Shown: positions 18,013 to 26,289 of the stretch, one piece after another
How the letters are laid out: each line of letters begins with the position of its first letter
Position numbering within the stretch: position 1 is the first letter of the stretch
NCBI GenBank assembly: GCA_023664485.1
Contig: JAMPFK010000001.1
Location: forward strand, 626,031 to 690,030
Source: Bacteroides fragilis
GTDB taxonomy: Bacteria; Bacillota; Clostridia; Lachnospirales; Lachnospiraceae
Direction of reading: 5' to 3'
Length of the DNA: 64,000 nt
The notes under the pieces: model-generated
Told to the model about the DNA's origin: nothing
Databases searched by the model: none
The model's input: only the letters and a program-made list of their open reading frames with translations
Translations under genes and position numbers: made by a program

Positions 18013-18072
18013 TCTCGATAACCATGCCCTTTCCACAGCCTGCAAACTCTGGGCCGCAGGCACAAATTCAAA

Positions 18073-18222
18073 TTATCTGGTTTCCTTATGCGTCGTGTGC
18101 TTTTTGCAAAATCTGCAATATTTCTTCGTCTCCATTCTGTCCGGATGGGCTTTCTTATCTTTCGTAGTATTGTAATTACGCTGTTTGCATTCTGTACATG
18201 CCAATGTGATTCTTGTACGCAT
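18073..18222 (-). CDS. rpmG: 50S ribosomal protein L33
   Basis: This short gene encodes 49 residues starting MRTRITLACTECKQRNY and ending CKKHTTHKETR. Two CxxC pairs (C-T-E-C and C-R-F-C) form the zinc-binding site of the zinc-containing L33 paralogue. GGAGGTAACGGG precedes the ATG. It is the first gene of the rpmG-secE-nusG-rplK-rplA transcript. Only about 60 bp separate it from secE, and no tRNA gene lies there. Confidence 0.95.
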   Translation of the reverse strand: MRTRITLACTECKQRNYNTTKDKKAHPDRMETKKYCRFCKKHTTHKETR

Positions 18223-18289
18223 TCCCGTTACCTCCGCTTGCTTCTATTTTTGAGCATAAAAAAAAGACCTGAATTCATCTTGTTTGTAT

Positions 18290-18318
18290 ACTATATCACA
18301 GCGTTTTTTGTTCGTCAA
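18290..18318 (-). promoter_or_regulatory. Sigma-A promoter of rpmG-secE-nusG-rplKA
   Basis: On the minus strand, TTGACG (18313-18318) and TATAGT (18290-18295) are separated by 17 bp, about 70 bp upstream of rpmG. Confidence 0.8.
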
Positions 18319-18361
18319 CCGCTTTATTTTTAAAAAAATAAAAAAATTCCAAAATAAGCCT

Positions 18362-18388
18362 TAATTATCTGTAAATACCAGCCGATAT
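18362..18388 (+). promoter_or_regulatory. Flagellar sigma (SigD/FliA) promoter of the FlxA-like gene
   Basis: TAAT (18362-18365) is followed after 15 bp by GCCGATAT (18381-18388), which fits the sigma-28 consensus TAAA-N15-GCCGATAA. It lies about 50 bp upstream of the FlxA-like start codon. flxA of E. coli is a known FliA-dependent gene, which agrees with this assignment. Confidence 0.75.
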
Positions 18389-18440
18389 GATATATAAGAT
18401 ACGTTGTAATATGCACTGACGCAGGAACGGGGATGAACAC

Positions 18441-19115
18441 ATGAATATAACGAACGCGAACCAGTCGGTGGGCTTCATGCCCGTCAGCCAGTCAACACAG
18501 GACAGCCACGAACAGAATATCCAGAAGCAGATTACGAGTCTTCAGGAAAAGATGCGGGACATTACTTATAATAATGAAATGCCATCCGAAGAAAAGAACG
18601 ACCAAAAAAAAGTCCTTCAGGAAAAGATTCAGGATCTGAACAGCGAGTTAAAACAATATCAGATCCGGAAACGGCAGGAAGAGGCGGAGAAAAGAAAGGA
18701 AGAAGCCGCCAGGAAAGAACGGGAAGAAACGGCGGCCGCGGAAGAAAAAAACGGCGCGGAAGCCGGTACGGAAGAAACCGAAGAAGAAATCCTTCCTTTC
18801 CCGGAATCCAATGCGGCCAAAAGCATTCTTTCCAGTTCCAATACAAAAGAACATCTTGACAATCTGCAGAAGGTCCGGAATGATCTGTTGGGAAAACTGC
18901 GTACCGCTGCAACGGAAGAGGAAAAAGCCAGACTGCGGAAGCGCATCAGCAGGGTTTCAAAAGGCATGGGCGTGAATATCCGGACAATCAGCGATGCCAT
19001 CGCCGACGCGCAGAAGAACGAAAATGCGCAGAAGGGCGCCTCTAAAACATCAAAGGAACGGAAGGAGGATTCCGTGATACCGGGCAAAGTCATCATTACC
19101 CGGAAAAGAGATTGA
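18441..19115 (+). CDS. FlxA-like coiled-coil protein
   Basis: The 224-residue protein has a short Ser/Gln-rich head. From about residue 28 to 75 there is a FlxA-type repeat region (QKQITSLQEKMRD, then QEKIQDLNSELKQYQIRKRQ), followed by a Glu/Lys/Arg-rich helical stretch and a second helical segment near 130-190. There is no signal peptide or membrane segment. The PF14282-like FlxA pattern is recognised by eye. It is preceded by a flagellar-sigma promoter and a GGGG site 9 nt before the ATG. The function of FlxA proteins is not established; the context says late flagellar gene. It is probably co-transcribed with the FliD-like gene 135 bp downstream. Confidence 0.7.
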   Translation: MNITNANQSVGFMPVSQSTQDSHEQNIQKQITSLQEKMRDITYNNEMPSEEKNDQKKVLQEKIQDLNSELKQYQIRKRQEEAEKRKEEAARKEREETAAAEEKNGAEAGTEETEEEILPFPESNAAKSILSSSNTKEHLDNLQKVRNDLLGKLRTAATEEEKARLRKRISRVSKGMGVNIRTISDAIADAQKNENAQKGASKTSKERKEDSVIPGKVIITRKRD

Positions 19116-19250
19116 GCTTGATTATCGACGCGTGAAATGTTAAAATACAGGTATACTTAATATATTCAGTCATCATTCCGGCATATGGCAAAGGACAGCC
19201 CGCCGGTAATATACATGATATCGGATTTCATGGAAGAAAGGAGGAGTATC

Positions 19251-20564
19251 ATGGCCTATAATACGATCGACAATTATTCCAATATCTATAATTATTATAT
19301 GACGACTTATGCGCCCAGATCGAGCACGCCCTACGATTCCCATAAGAAGAGCGAGCTGCGCAGCGTCTATAATTCCATTGTGAAAATGAACAAGGAAGCT
19401 CCTTTATACATCCTTGATACCAGCAGGGAGTCCTGCAGATTTGCTGTCGGAATGAAAGAAAACGCAAGGGAGCTCCGCAACACCATCGCGTCCCTTGGGG
19501 ATCTCAACGAAGATGAAATGCTGAACAAAAAAGCGGCTTACTCCAGCAATGAAAACATTGCCTCCGCTTCTTTTATCGGCACACCGGCGGACAGTGCGAA
19601 CGCATCGCCCGTAGAAATCGAAGTCCGTTCCCTCGCCACATCGCAGGTAAATATGGGAAATTATCTTCCCGGCGGCGAAACTGTGAATCTTCCGGCGGCG
19701 ACCTATTCTTTTGACGTAGGAATCGACGAATTAAATTATGAGTTCCAGTTCACGATCAAACCCGACGACACGAACAGAGACGTTCAGGAACGTCTCAGCA
19801 GGCTGATCAACAATGCGAATATCGGTATCTCGGCCCAGGTCGTAACCAATGATGAGAACAATTCCGCACTGCGTCTGGAATCGAACGCGACCGGATTAAA
19901 AAATAATAAAGAGAATATTTTCAACGTATCGGACCATCGCACGAGCAAGACTTCCGGTACGGTCGAATACCTCGGCCTGGACAATATCGCGGCGGCCGCT
20001 TCCAATGCCAGTTTCCTGCTGAACGGCGAGGAACGCACATCGCCTTCCAACAGCCTGAATGTGGGCCGTATGTACAATGTAACGCTGAACGGCGTCAGCA
20101 GCGAAGAAGGGGAGACCGCTTCCATCGGGCTCAAAACGGACGTCGAATCTCTGACGGAAAATATTAATACGCTGGTACGGGGCTACAATTCTTTTCTCCG
20201 GGCCGCGGCAGAATACAGCGACAGGCATCCGAAAAGCAACCGTATCGTACAGGAAGTCGGGAGCATTTCCCGCTTTTATGCGCGCGGCCTCACTTCGGCC
20301 GGCCTGAACCTGAACCTTGACGGCACATTGGAAGTAGATAACGATGCGATTCAGAAGACAGCGATGAACGGCGACACCAGGAAAGCATTTTCTTCCATCA
20401 TGGATTTCACACAGTCGCTCGTACGCAAATCCAACCAGATTTCGCTGGATCCGATGAACTACGTCAACAATATCGTGGTAGCATATAAAAATCCCGGCAA
20501 GAACTTTGCGACGCCTTATATCACGAGCGCATACAGCGGGATGATGTTCAATAGTTACTGTTAA
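19251..20564 (+). CDS. Orphan FliD-like (filament cap-related) protein
   Basis: The frame opens at 19185, but AAAGGAGGAG just upstream of the ATG at 19251 fixes the start, giving 437 residues. The central part resembles the FliD middle domains: EIEVRSLATSQVN near residue 115 is like the FliD 'V.qLA..q' segment, and DTNRDVQERLSRLIN is like the 'tl.di...IN' segment. Near residue 300, ENINTLVRGYNSFL matches the start of the FliD_C helix. It lacks the coiled-coil end of a true cap protein and ends in Cys. A full fliD lies at 33973-36765, so this is a divergent paralogue. Flagellar-sigma control upstream supports a motility role; its exact job is unknown. Confidence 0.65.
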   Translation: MAYNTIDNYSNIYNYYMTTYAPRSSTPYDSHKKSELRSVYNSIVKMNKEAPLYILDTSRESCRFAVGMKENARELRNTIASLGDLNEDEMLNKKAAYSSNENIASASFIGTPADSANASPVEIEVRSLATSQVNMGNYLPGGETVNLPAATYSFDVGIDELNYEFQFTIKPDDTNRDVQERLSRLINNANIGISAQVVTNDENNSALRLESNATGLKNNKENIFNVSDHRTSKTSGTVEYLGLDNIAAAASNASFLLNGEERTSPSNSLNVGRMYNVTLNGVSSEEGETASIGLKTDVESLTENINTLVRGYNSFLRAAAEYSDRHPKSNRIVQEVGSISRFYARGLTSAGLNLNLDGTLEVDNDAIQKTAMNGDTRKAFSSIMDFTQSLVRKSNQISLDPMNYVNNIVVAYKNPGKNFATPYITSAYSGMMFNSYC

Positions 20565-20574
20565 AGACGAAAAG

Positions 20575-20642
20575 AAGTCCTGAATCCCATACCGGAGAGC
20601 GCTCCGCCAGGAAGTTCTCCCCGGTGCGGGCATTCAGGACTT
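20575..20642. terminator. Bidirectional terminator between the FliD-like gene and the carboxyltransferase gene
   Basis: An 11-bp perfect outer stem (20575-20585 with 20632-20642) continues inwards with imperfect pairing (CCCATACCGG against CCGGTGCGGG). TTTT follows on the plus strand and TTCTTTTCG on the minus strand. It lies between two convergent genes. Confidence 0.75.
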
Positions 20643-20653
20643 TTCCCGTATTT

Positions 20654-22264
20654 CTATAAAGGCATATTCCCATGCTTCTTTTCAGGCGGTTCTGCCCGTT
20701 TATTTTTCAGTCCATGCAGCGCTTTTAACAGCGCTTCTCTCGTCTCCTCCGGCCTGATCACTTCATTGACATATCCTCTCGCCGATGCGACATAAGGATT
20801 CAGGAAGCGATCCTCGTATTCCGCTTTACACTGTTCGCGCATAGCGGCGGGGTCCGGCGCCGTTTTGATTTTTTTCCTAAAAGCGATGTTGACCGCCCCG
20901 TCCGCTCCCATGACCGCGATTTCCGCAATCGGCCAGGCATAGACGATATCCGCGCCCATCTCCTTTGAATTCATCGCGATATAGGCTCCCCCATAGGCTT
21001 TTCTCATAATAAGGGAAATCTTGGGCACCGTCGCCTCCGAATAGGCATACAGGATCTTGGCGCCGTGGCGGATGATGCCGTTATGCTCCTGCTCCGTCCC
21101 CGGCAAAAAAGCCGGCACATCGATCAGAGTCACGAGCGGAATATTGAAACAGTCGCAAAAACGGATGAACCGCGCAATTTTATCCGACACATGATAATCG
21201 AGGGAGCCGCCCATCACATTCGGCTGATTGGCGATAAAACCCACTACTTTTCCTTTCATACGCCCCCATCCGGCGACGCCGTTCATGGCAAATTCTTTCT
21301 GCACCTCAAAAAAACTCCCCTCGTCCACAATACAGTCGATGACTTCCTTGACGTCATATGCATGTCTGGAATTATCGGGCACGATATCTTTGATTTTAGC
21401 CGCCTTTGCTTTCGCCGCGCTCTCCGCCCTGTTAAATCTGCCGAACATCCTGCCAACGCCCTGCGTAATGCCCTGCCGTTCCTTTGTATTGATAACGGGA
21501 GGCTTCTCCGCGTTATTGCCCGGAAGATAGGACAACAGCTTGCGCACTCCCATCAGGCATTCGCCCTCCGAATCATAGGTAAAATGGGAAACGCCGCTCT
21601 TTCGCGCATGTATCTGCGCGCCGCCGAGCTCCTCCGCCGACACTTCCTCATTGATAACGGTCTTCACTACATCAGGGCCGGTAATGAACATTTTGGAAAT
21701 ATCCCTGACCATAAAAATAAAATCACAGATGGCCGGCGCGTAACAGGCTCCGCCGGAGCAGGGCCCCAAAATGACCGCGATCTGCGGAATCACGCCGGAA
21801 GCCTGCGTATGCCGCAGAAACATCCCGCTGTATCCGCTCAAAGAAGAGATCCCCTCTTCGATGCGCGCTCCGCCGCTGTCATTGATACAAATGAGCGGCG
21901 CCCGCATCCGCATCGCCATATCCTGAATCCTGCATATTTTAAAGGAATGATACTCGCCCAGCGTACCGCCGATTACCGTGAAATCCTCGCTGGATACGAA
22001 TACCAGCCGTCCGTCGATCTCGCCATAGCCCGTCACGACGCCGTCCCCCGGCACGCGCCTTTTATCCAGATCAAAATCATCGATCCTGGATTCCACAAAT
22101 CCGTCCACTTCCACAAAAGTATCTTTGTCGAGCAGCACTTCTATCCGCTCTCTGGCCGTCATTTTACCGCTCTGGCGCTGTTTCTCGACTCTGGCCTTTC
22201 CGCCTCCCGCAAGAGCCTTCTTCCGCCTCTCATCCAATTCCTGAATTGCCTCATCCCAGTTCAT
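20654..22264 (-). CDS. Biotin-dependent acyl-CoA carboxylase carboxyltransferase subunit
   Basis: The 536-residue protein has the two crotonase-fold halves of the propionyl-CoA carboxylase beta / methylmalonyl-CoA decarboxylase alpha family. It transfers a carboxyl group between carboxybiotin and an acyl-CoA. Visible motifs are NDSGGARIEEGISSLSGY near residue 128, GPCSGGACYAPAICDF near 166, FITGPDVVKTV near 193, and in the second half RKAYGGAYIAMNSKEMGADIVYAWP. It starts after GGGAGGTC. No biotin carrier, biotin carboxylase or membrane decarboxylase subunit lies beside it, so the partner must be elsewhere. A palindromic operator lies at the transcription start. Confidence 0.88.
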   Translation of the reverse strand: MNWDEAIQELDERRKKALAGGGKARVEKQRQSGKMTARERIEVLLDKDTFVEVDGFVESRIDDFDLDKRRVPGDGVVTGYGEIDGRLVFVSSEDFTVIGGTLGEYHSFKICRIQDMAMRMRAPLICINDSGGARIEEGISSLSGYSGMFLRHTQASGVIPQIAVILGPCSGGACYAPAICDFIFMVRDISKMFITGPDVVKTVINEEVSAEELGGAQIHARKSGVSHFTYDSEGECLMGVRKLLSYLPGNNAEKPPVINTKERQGITQGVGRMFGRFNRAESAAKAKAAKIKDIVPDNSRHAYDVKEVIDCIVDEGSFFEVQKEFAMNGVAGWGRMKGKVVGFIANQPNVMGGSLDYHVSDKIARFIRFCDCFNIPLVTLIDVPAFLPGTEQEHNGIIRHGAKILYAYSEATVPKISLIMRKAYGGAYIAMNSKEMGADIVYAWPIAEIAVMGADGAVNIAFRKKIKTAPDPAAMREQCKAEYEDRFLNPYVASARGYVNEVIRPEETREALLKALHGLKNKRAEPPEKKHGNMPL

Positions 22265-22303
22265 CGCAAGACCTCCCGAATCATCGAATTAGTTTGAACT
22301 GTA

Positions 22304-22326
22304 AATATTTTGAATATCAAAATATT
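22304..22326. promoter_or_regulatory. 23-bp perfect palindrome, FabT-like operator
   Basis: AATATTTTGA, ATA, TCAAAATATT forms a perfect 10-3-10 palindrome 6 bp downstream of the -10 box, over the expected transcription start. Its core TTTGA-N3-TCAAA resembles the FabT (MarR-family) box of lipid-synthesis genes, ANTTTGATTATCAAATT. Binding by a FabT-type repressor is inference. Confidence 0.6.
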
Positions 22327-22332
22327 AAAATG

Positions 22333-22360
22333 ATTATAGCAGAATGACACATGTTGTCAA
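22333..22360 (-). promoter_or_regulatory. Sigma-A promoter of the carboxyltransferase gene
   Basis: On the minus strand, perfect TTGACA (22355-22360) and TATAAT (22333-22338) boxes are separated by 16 bp. A promoter this strong under a palindrome suggests repression as the main control. Confidence 0.85.
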
Positions 22361-22372
22361 GAGCCTGCGCGG

Positions 22373-22404
22373 AAAAAAACAGCCGGAGCTAACCCGCTCC
22401 GGCC
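22373..22404 (-). terminator. Terminator of glf
   Basis: An 8-bp GC-rich stem (22396-22403 with 22382-22389) with a 6-nt loop containing the glf stop codon is followed on the minus strand by seven T residues. The hairpin uses the last codons of glf. Confidence 0.8.
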
Positions 22405-23537
22405 GTTTCTTCTTCTGCCATCTGCAAAGCTGCCGCGATCACTTTATCCATATCGTAATACTGATATGCTCCCAAGCGCCCGCCGAACAGGACTTGCGGC
22501 TGCGTTTCCGCAAGCTTTCGGTATGCGGCAGATAAGGTATTATTTTTTTCATCGTTCACCGGGTAATAAGGCTCTTCCCCCGGCTTCCATTCCGTCGGAT
22601 ACTCTCTCGTAATGACAGTGCCCGGCTGTTTTCCGAACTCAAAATGTTTGTGCTCAATGATCCTCGTATAAGCGGTTTCCCTGTCCGTATAATTAACTAC
22701 CGCATTTCCCTGATAATTCTCACATGCCGGCAGCTCTTCCTGCTCAAAACGCAGGGCACGGTATTCCAGATGTCCCAGCCGATACGCAAAGAACTCATCG
22801 ATCATGCCCGTATAGAGCACTTTGGAAAAAGTATTTCCCAGCTTATCAGCAAATGACATTTTATCTCCCATTGGGGCAGACTCTATATATTCCTGATAGC
22901 TGACGCCTGTTTTCACTTCGATGCCATCCAGCATTTTTTCGATGATCTGCGTGTAGCCGCCGATCGGAATCCCCTGATAAGGATCGTTAAAATAGTTGTT
23001 GTCATAGGTAAAACGCAGCGGCAGCCTTTTGATAATAAAAGCCGGCAGCTCCTTACAATCGCGCCCCCACTGCTTCTCCGTATATCCCTTGACAAGCTTT
23101 TCGTATACGTCCCTTCCGGCCAATGACAACGCCTGCTCTTCCAGATTCTGCGGCTCCCCGATAGAAAGCTCTTCGATTTGTCTGGCGATCTCGGCCTTTG
23201 CCTCCGCCGGCGTTACGACCCCCCACATTTTGCTGAACGTATTCATATTAAAGGGGAGATTGTATAATTCATCGTGGTATCTGGCAATCGGCGAATTGAT
23301 ATAATGATTAAAAACCGCGAACTGCCCGATATAATTCCATATTTTTTCATCCGATGTATGAAAAATATGGGCGCCATACTTATGCACGTTAATATCAAGA
23401 ACCGGTTCCGTATAAATATTTCCGGCAATATGCTCCCTTTTATCGATGACAAGGACCCTTCTGCCTTTTTTCTTCATCTCATGCGCAAATACGGCGCCAA
23501 ACAGACCCGAACCGACAATCAGATAATCATACTTCAT
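22389..23537 (-). CDS. glf: UDP-galactopyranose mutase
   Basis: This flavoenzyme interconverts UDP-galactopyranose and UDP-galactofuranose in the cytoplasm, supplying Galf for surface glycans. The 382-residue protein begins with the FAD-binding GSGLFGAVFAHEMKKKG. It continues with KREHIAGNIYTE, KYGAHIFHTSDE, and the active-site segments LPFNMNTFSKMWG and YTEKQWGRDCKELPAFIIKRLPLR, all typical of Glf. Its ATG overlaps the last base of the XRE gene stop codon (TAATG), so the two are translationally coupled. It lies near the glycosyltransferase array, so Galf could be one of the sugars used there; that is inference. Confidence 0.97.
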   Translation of the reverse strand: MKYDYLIVGSGLFGAVFAHEMKKKGRRVLVIDKREHIAGNIYTEPVLDINVHKYGAHIFHTSDEKIWNYIGQFAVFNHYINSPIARYHDELYNLPFNMNTFSKMWGVVTPAEAKAEIARQIEELSIGEPQNLEEQALSLAGRDVYEKLVKGYTEKQWGRDCKELPAFIIKRLPLRFTYDNNYFNDPYQGIPIGGYTQIIEKMLDGIEVKTGVSYQEYIESAPMGDKMSFADKLGNTFSKVLYTGMIDEFFAYRLGHLEYRALRFEQEELPACENYQGNAVVNYTDRETAYTRIIEHKHFEFGKQPGTVITREYPTEWKPGEEPYYPVNDEKNNTLSAAYRKLAETQPQVLFGGRLGAYQYYDMDKVIAAALQMAEEETAGAG

Positions 23538-23878
23538 TACTGTTCTACCGCCTGATATTTCTCAAGCTGCGCATAGTCCTCCATCAGTTCCAGCGCTTTC
23601 TTTCTTCCGGTCTTATTCAGTTTGATATAATACTGCATTACTCTGTTCTCAAGGATCTTGCTGCCGAGCGGGCTCTTCTTATCGAGCGGGGAAAAATCGA
23701 CGGGATTCAGATTCAGTTTGTCGCACATCCTGATAACCGTTCCGTATGCCATTCCTTCAATGCCCCTGTCAAGAGCCGTTACGAGCGTAGAATAGGGAAT
23801 CTCCATCTCAATTGCAAACTGTCTTACACTCTTATACTGCGTTAAAATTTCTGTCTTTAAAATTTCTGCCTTGGTCAT
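23537..23878 (-). CDS. XRE-type helix-turn-helix regulator
   Basis: The 113-residue protein has a helix-turn-helix segment at about residues 17-45 (VRQFAIEMEIPYSTLVTALDRG), a short linker and a helical C-terminus with KTGRKKALELMEDYAQLEKYQ. AAGGAGGAC precedes the ATG. It forms an operon with glf. A TATAAT box lies at 23903-23908, but no good -35 goes with it. The arrangement suggests a regulator, or a phage-repressor-like protein recruited to control glf; no target is known. A 14-bp palindrome upstream (24003-24016) is a candidate operator. Confidence 0.8.
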   Translation of the reverse strand: MTKAEILKTEILTQYKSVRQFAIEMEIPYSTLVTALDRGIEGMAYGTVIRMCDKLNLNPVDFSPLDKKSPLGSKILENRVMQYYIKLNKTGRKKALELMEDYAQLEKYQAVEQ

Positions 23879-24002
23879 AACCAGTCCTCCTTAAACGTAA
23901 TCATTATACTCACCGAGAAGATAATTCCCCCTTTATCTTCCATGACTTACTATTACTTTACCACATAAATTCAAGAAAAGAAACCACTTATTCCGTTATT
24001 TT

Positions 24003-24016
24003 AACGAAATTTCGTT
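24003..24016. promoter_or_regulatory. 14-bp perfect palindrome in the XRE / glycosyltransferase divergent region
   Basis: AACGAAATTTCGTT is a perfect palindrome between the divergent XRE-glf operon and the glycosyltransferase array. It lies 71 bp before the -35 box of the plus-strand promoter. It is a candidate binding site for the XRE protein or another dimeric regulator. The rest of the 284-bp spacer shows only promoters. Confidence 0.45.
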
Positions 24017-24086
24017 GCTTTGGTCAAAATAGTGAAAAATATCCCCGTTTTATTGGGCAAAAAGTATAGAAATTCTTGTATCATTC

Positions 24087-24115
24087 TTGTAGGAATCCTG
24101 AGAAAATGATAAAAT
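24087..24115 (+). promoter_or_regulatory. Probable sigma-A promoter of the glycosyltransferase array
   Basis: TTGTAG (24087-24092), 17 bp and TAAAAT (24110-24115) end 47 bp before the first glycosyltransferase start codon. No flagellar-sigma pattern is seen here, so the array may be expressed independently of SigD. Confidence 0.5.
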
Positions 24116-24162
24116 GATTTTATAAGCTTTTTATTACCCGTAAGAGAAAGGCCTGATCGTTC

Positions 24163-25209
24163 ATGTTACCTGTTTCAGTCTGCATGATTGCAAAAAATGA
24201 GGATATGCATATCGAAGAATGTCTGAAAAGACTCCGTCCCTGTAAATTTGAGATCGTCGTCGTCGATACCGGCTCCGTAGACAGGACGATGGAGACTGCC
24301 AGGAAATATACGGATAAAGTCTACCATTTTGACTGGTGCGACGATTTCAGCGCCGCCAGAAATTTTTCCATCAGCCAGGCAGCGAACGACTGGATTCTGG
24401 CCATCGACTGCGACGAATATCTGGAAAATATCAATCTCGCCGATATTGAGGCATCTCTCGCGGATCATCTCGCCTCCGTCGGCATGATTATCCGCAATAA
24501 TCCCTATACTCTCCAGGGCGTCCGTTCCATTATGTCGGAACGCATTGGCAGGCTTTTTAACCGGAAATACTGCCATTATGAGGGTATCATCCATGAACAG
24601 GTCACGACGCTGGACGGCAAAGAGCCGGATACCTTTCCAATTCCTTTAACCTTTTATCACGAAGGCTATGTCGCGGAATCAGAAAAACGGATGCGCGCCG
24701 CCCGTAATCTGGAAATGCTCCTGCATGATCTGGAGCTGAAGGGCCCCAATCCCTATATCTATTTCCAGCTCGGCCAGAACTATCTTTCTCTCAACGACCT
24801 GGAAAAAGCTGCGCATTACAATAAGCTCGGACTGGATCTCAACGCCGACCCCAATTCCGCTTTTGTTCAGAGTATGACGGAAACTTACGGCTACTGCCTG
24901 ATCGAACTTTCCAAATACGATCTCGCGCTGGCTTTGAAGAGCAAATACCGGCAATTTGCCCATCACGCGGACTTTGTTTATATGATGGGCGTCATTTATA
25001 TGAAAAAGAATATGTGGGAGGATGCGATCCGGGAATTCGAGAAAGCGACGACTCTGTCTTCCTACTCCCGCAGAGGCGTCAACAGTTACCGCGCCTACTA
25101 TAACATCGGCTCCATCTATGAGATGATGGGCGATAAAGAAAAAGCCAGAGAATATTATCAGAAATGCGGCGACTACAATAACGCCATGAAAAGATTGGAA
25201 GAACTGTGA
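24163..25209 (+). CDS. GT2-TPR glycosyltransferase (SunS-like), paralogue 1
   Basis: The 348-residue cytoplasmic protein combines an N-terminal GT2 (GT-A) domain with a C-terminal TPR region. The nucleotide-sugar site shows CMIAKNE near residue 7 and DTGSVD at 35-40. DDFSAARN is at 60-67, the metal-binding DCDEYL at 82-87, and IHEQV at 143-147. From about 190 to 348 helical TPR-like repeats follow (GDKEKAREYYQKCG near the end). This layout is that of SunS-type transferases that glycosylate peptides or proteins. It is the first of five paralogues leading up to the flagellin gene, so flagellin modification is the favoured but unproven role. The next gene overlaps or abuts its stop codon. Confidence 0.85.
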   Translation: MLPVSVCMIAKNEDMHIEECLKRLRPCKFEIVVVDTGSVDRTMETARKYTDKVYHFDWCDDFSAARNFSISQAANDWILAIDCDEYLENINLADIEASLADHLASVGMIIRNNPYTLQGVRSIMSERIGRLFNRKYCHYEGIIHEQVTTLDGKEPDTFPIPLTFYHEGYVAESEKRMRAARNLEMLLHDLELKGPNPYIYFQLGQNYLSLNDLEKAAHYNKLGLDLNADPNSAFVQSMTETYGYCLIELSKYDLALALKSKYRQFAHHADFVYMMGVIYMKKNMWEDAIREFEKATTLSSYSRRGVNSYRAYYNIGSIYEMMGDKEKAREYYQKCGDYNNAMKRLEEL

Positions 25210-25211
25210 CC

Positions 25212-26270
25212 ATGCTGCCGATATCCGTTTGTATCATTGCCAAAAACGAAGAAAAACATATTGCAGAATGCTTAAAGAGGTTAAAACCCTTTCATTATGA
25301 GATAGTTCTGGTCGATACGGGCTCTACTGACGGCACATTGAAAATTGCTGCAGACTATACCGACAGAATTTATCATTTCACCTGGATCGATGATTTCAGC
25401 GCCGCCAGAAATTTTGCGGCCGACAGGGCCTCCAATGACTGGATTCTCAGCATTGACTGCGACGAATATCTGGAAAGTATCGATGAGAACGAGCTTTCCG
25501 AACTAATGAGGCAGCACCCTGAAGAAACCGGGCGTATTCTGCTGCGCAACCGCTTTGAACAGGGCGGTCTGACCTCCTTCGAAAACGTACGGCTCTGCCG
25601 CCTTTTCAACAGAAAATCCTACTGTTTTACAGGAGCAATTCATGAGCAGGTAACGCAAAAAGACGCCTCTCCCGATATCGTACGCGCTTTCGCGGCTCCA
25701 ATCACCGTCCTGCACGTCGGTTATGACGGCTCTGAAGAAGAAATGCAGGCAAAATCCCGGCGGAATATCACCCTGTTGGAACAGGAGCTGGCCTCTGCGG
25801 GCCCCGACGCTTATCTTTATTACCAGCTTGGCCAAAGCTGTATGCGGTTGAAAGATTATGATAAAGCCTGCGAATGGTTCGATCTCGGCCTTTCCATGGA
25901 TATAGACCCCGCGCAGGATTATGTACAGAATATGGTAGAATCCTATGGATATTGCCTGTTAGACAGGAAGCGGCCCGCGGAAGCCTTACGGCTTGAAAAT
26001 ATTTATGATATCTTTGCGGTCCGCGCCGATTTCGTTTTTCTGATGGGACTGATCTATATGAATAACGGATTGTTTACAGAAGCTATCGCGGAGTTCCAAA
26101 AGTCTACTACCATGAAACAGTTTTCGGTAGAAGGGATCAACAGTTACCGCGCCCGTTATAATATCGGCGTTATCTATGAGTGCACCGGACACCCGAAAGA
26201 AGCACAGAAATATTATCGGATGTGCGGTAACTTTGAACCGGCCAGGAAGAGACTGGAGGAGATGAGGTGA
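25212..26270 (+). CDS. GT2-TPR glycosyltransferase (SunS-like), paralogue 2
   Basis: I start at the ATG at 25212 (MLPISVCIIAKNEE, 352 residues). A GTG at 25206 inside the previous stop region is possible, but the paralogues begin at this Met. Motifs are DTGSTDGT, DDFSAARNF, DCDEYL and IHEQV, then HVGYDGSEEEM and a TPR region ending CTGHPKEAQKYYRMCG. It is translationally coupled to paralogue 1. The acceptor-side loop between DCDEYL and IHEQV differs strongly from paralogue 1, which suggests a different acceptor or sugar. Confidence 0.84.
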   Translation: MLPISVCIIAKNEEKHIAECLKRLKPFHYEIVLVDTGSTDGTLKIAADYTDRIYHFTWIDDFSAARNFAADRASNDWILSIDCDEYLESIDENELSELMRQHPEETGRILLRNRFEQGGLTSFENVRLCRLFNRKSYCFTGAIHEQVTQKDASPDIVRAFAAPITVLHVGYDGSEEEMQAKSRRNITLLEQELASAGPDAYLYYQLGQSCMRLKDYDKACEWFDLGLSMDIDPAQDYVQNMVESYGYCLLDRKRPAEALRLENIYDIFAVRADFVFLMGLIYMNNGLFTEAIAEFQKSTTMKQFSVEGINSYRARYNIGVIYECTGHPKEAQKYYRMCGNFEPARKRLEEMR

Positions 26271-26289
26271 TTCCGGTTGGAGGTCTGAT

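Noticed and set aside
18013..18072. Possible tRNA gene between rpmG and secE
   Set aside because: Some Firmicutes have a tRNA here, but only about 60 bp are available and no cloverleaf or T-arm is present.
21065..22297. 410-codon plus-strand frame over the carboxyltransferase
   Set aside because: It is antisense to a clearly recognised enzyme and includes its promoter region.
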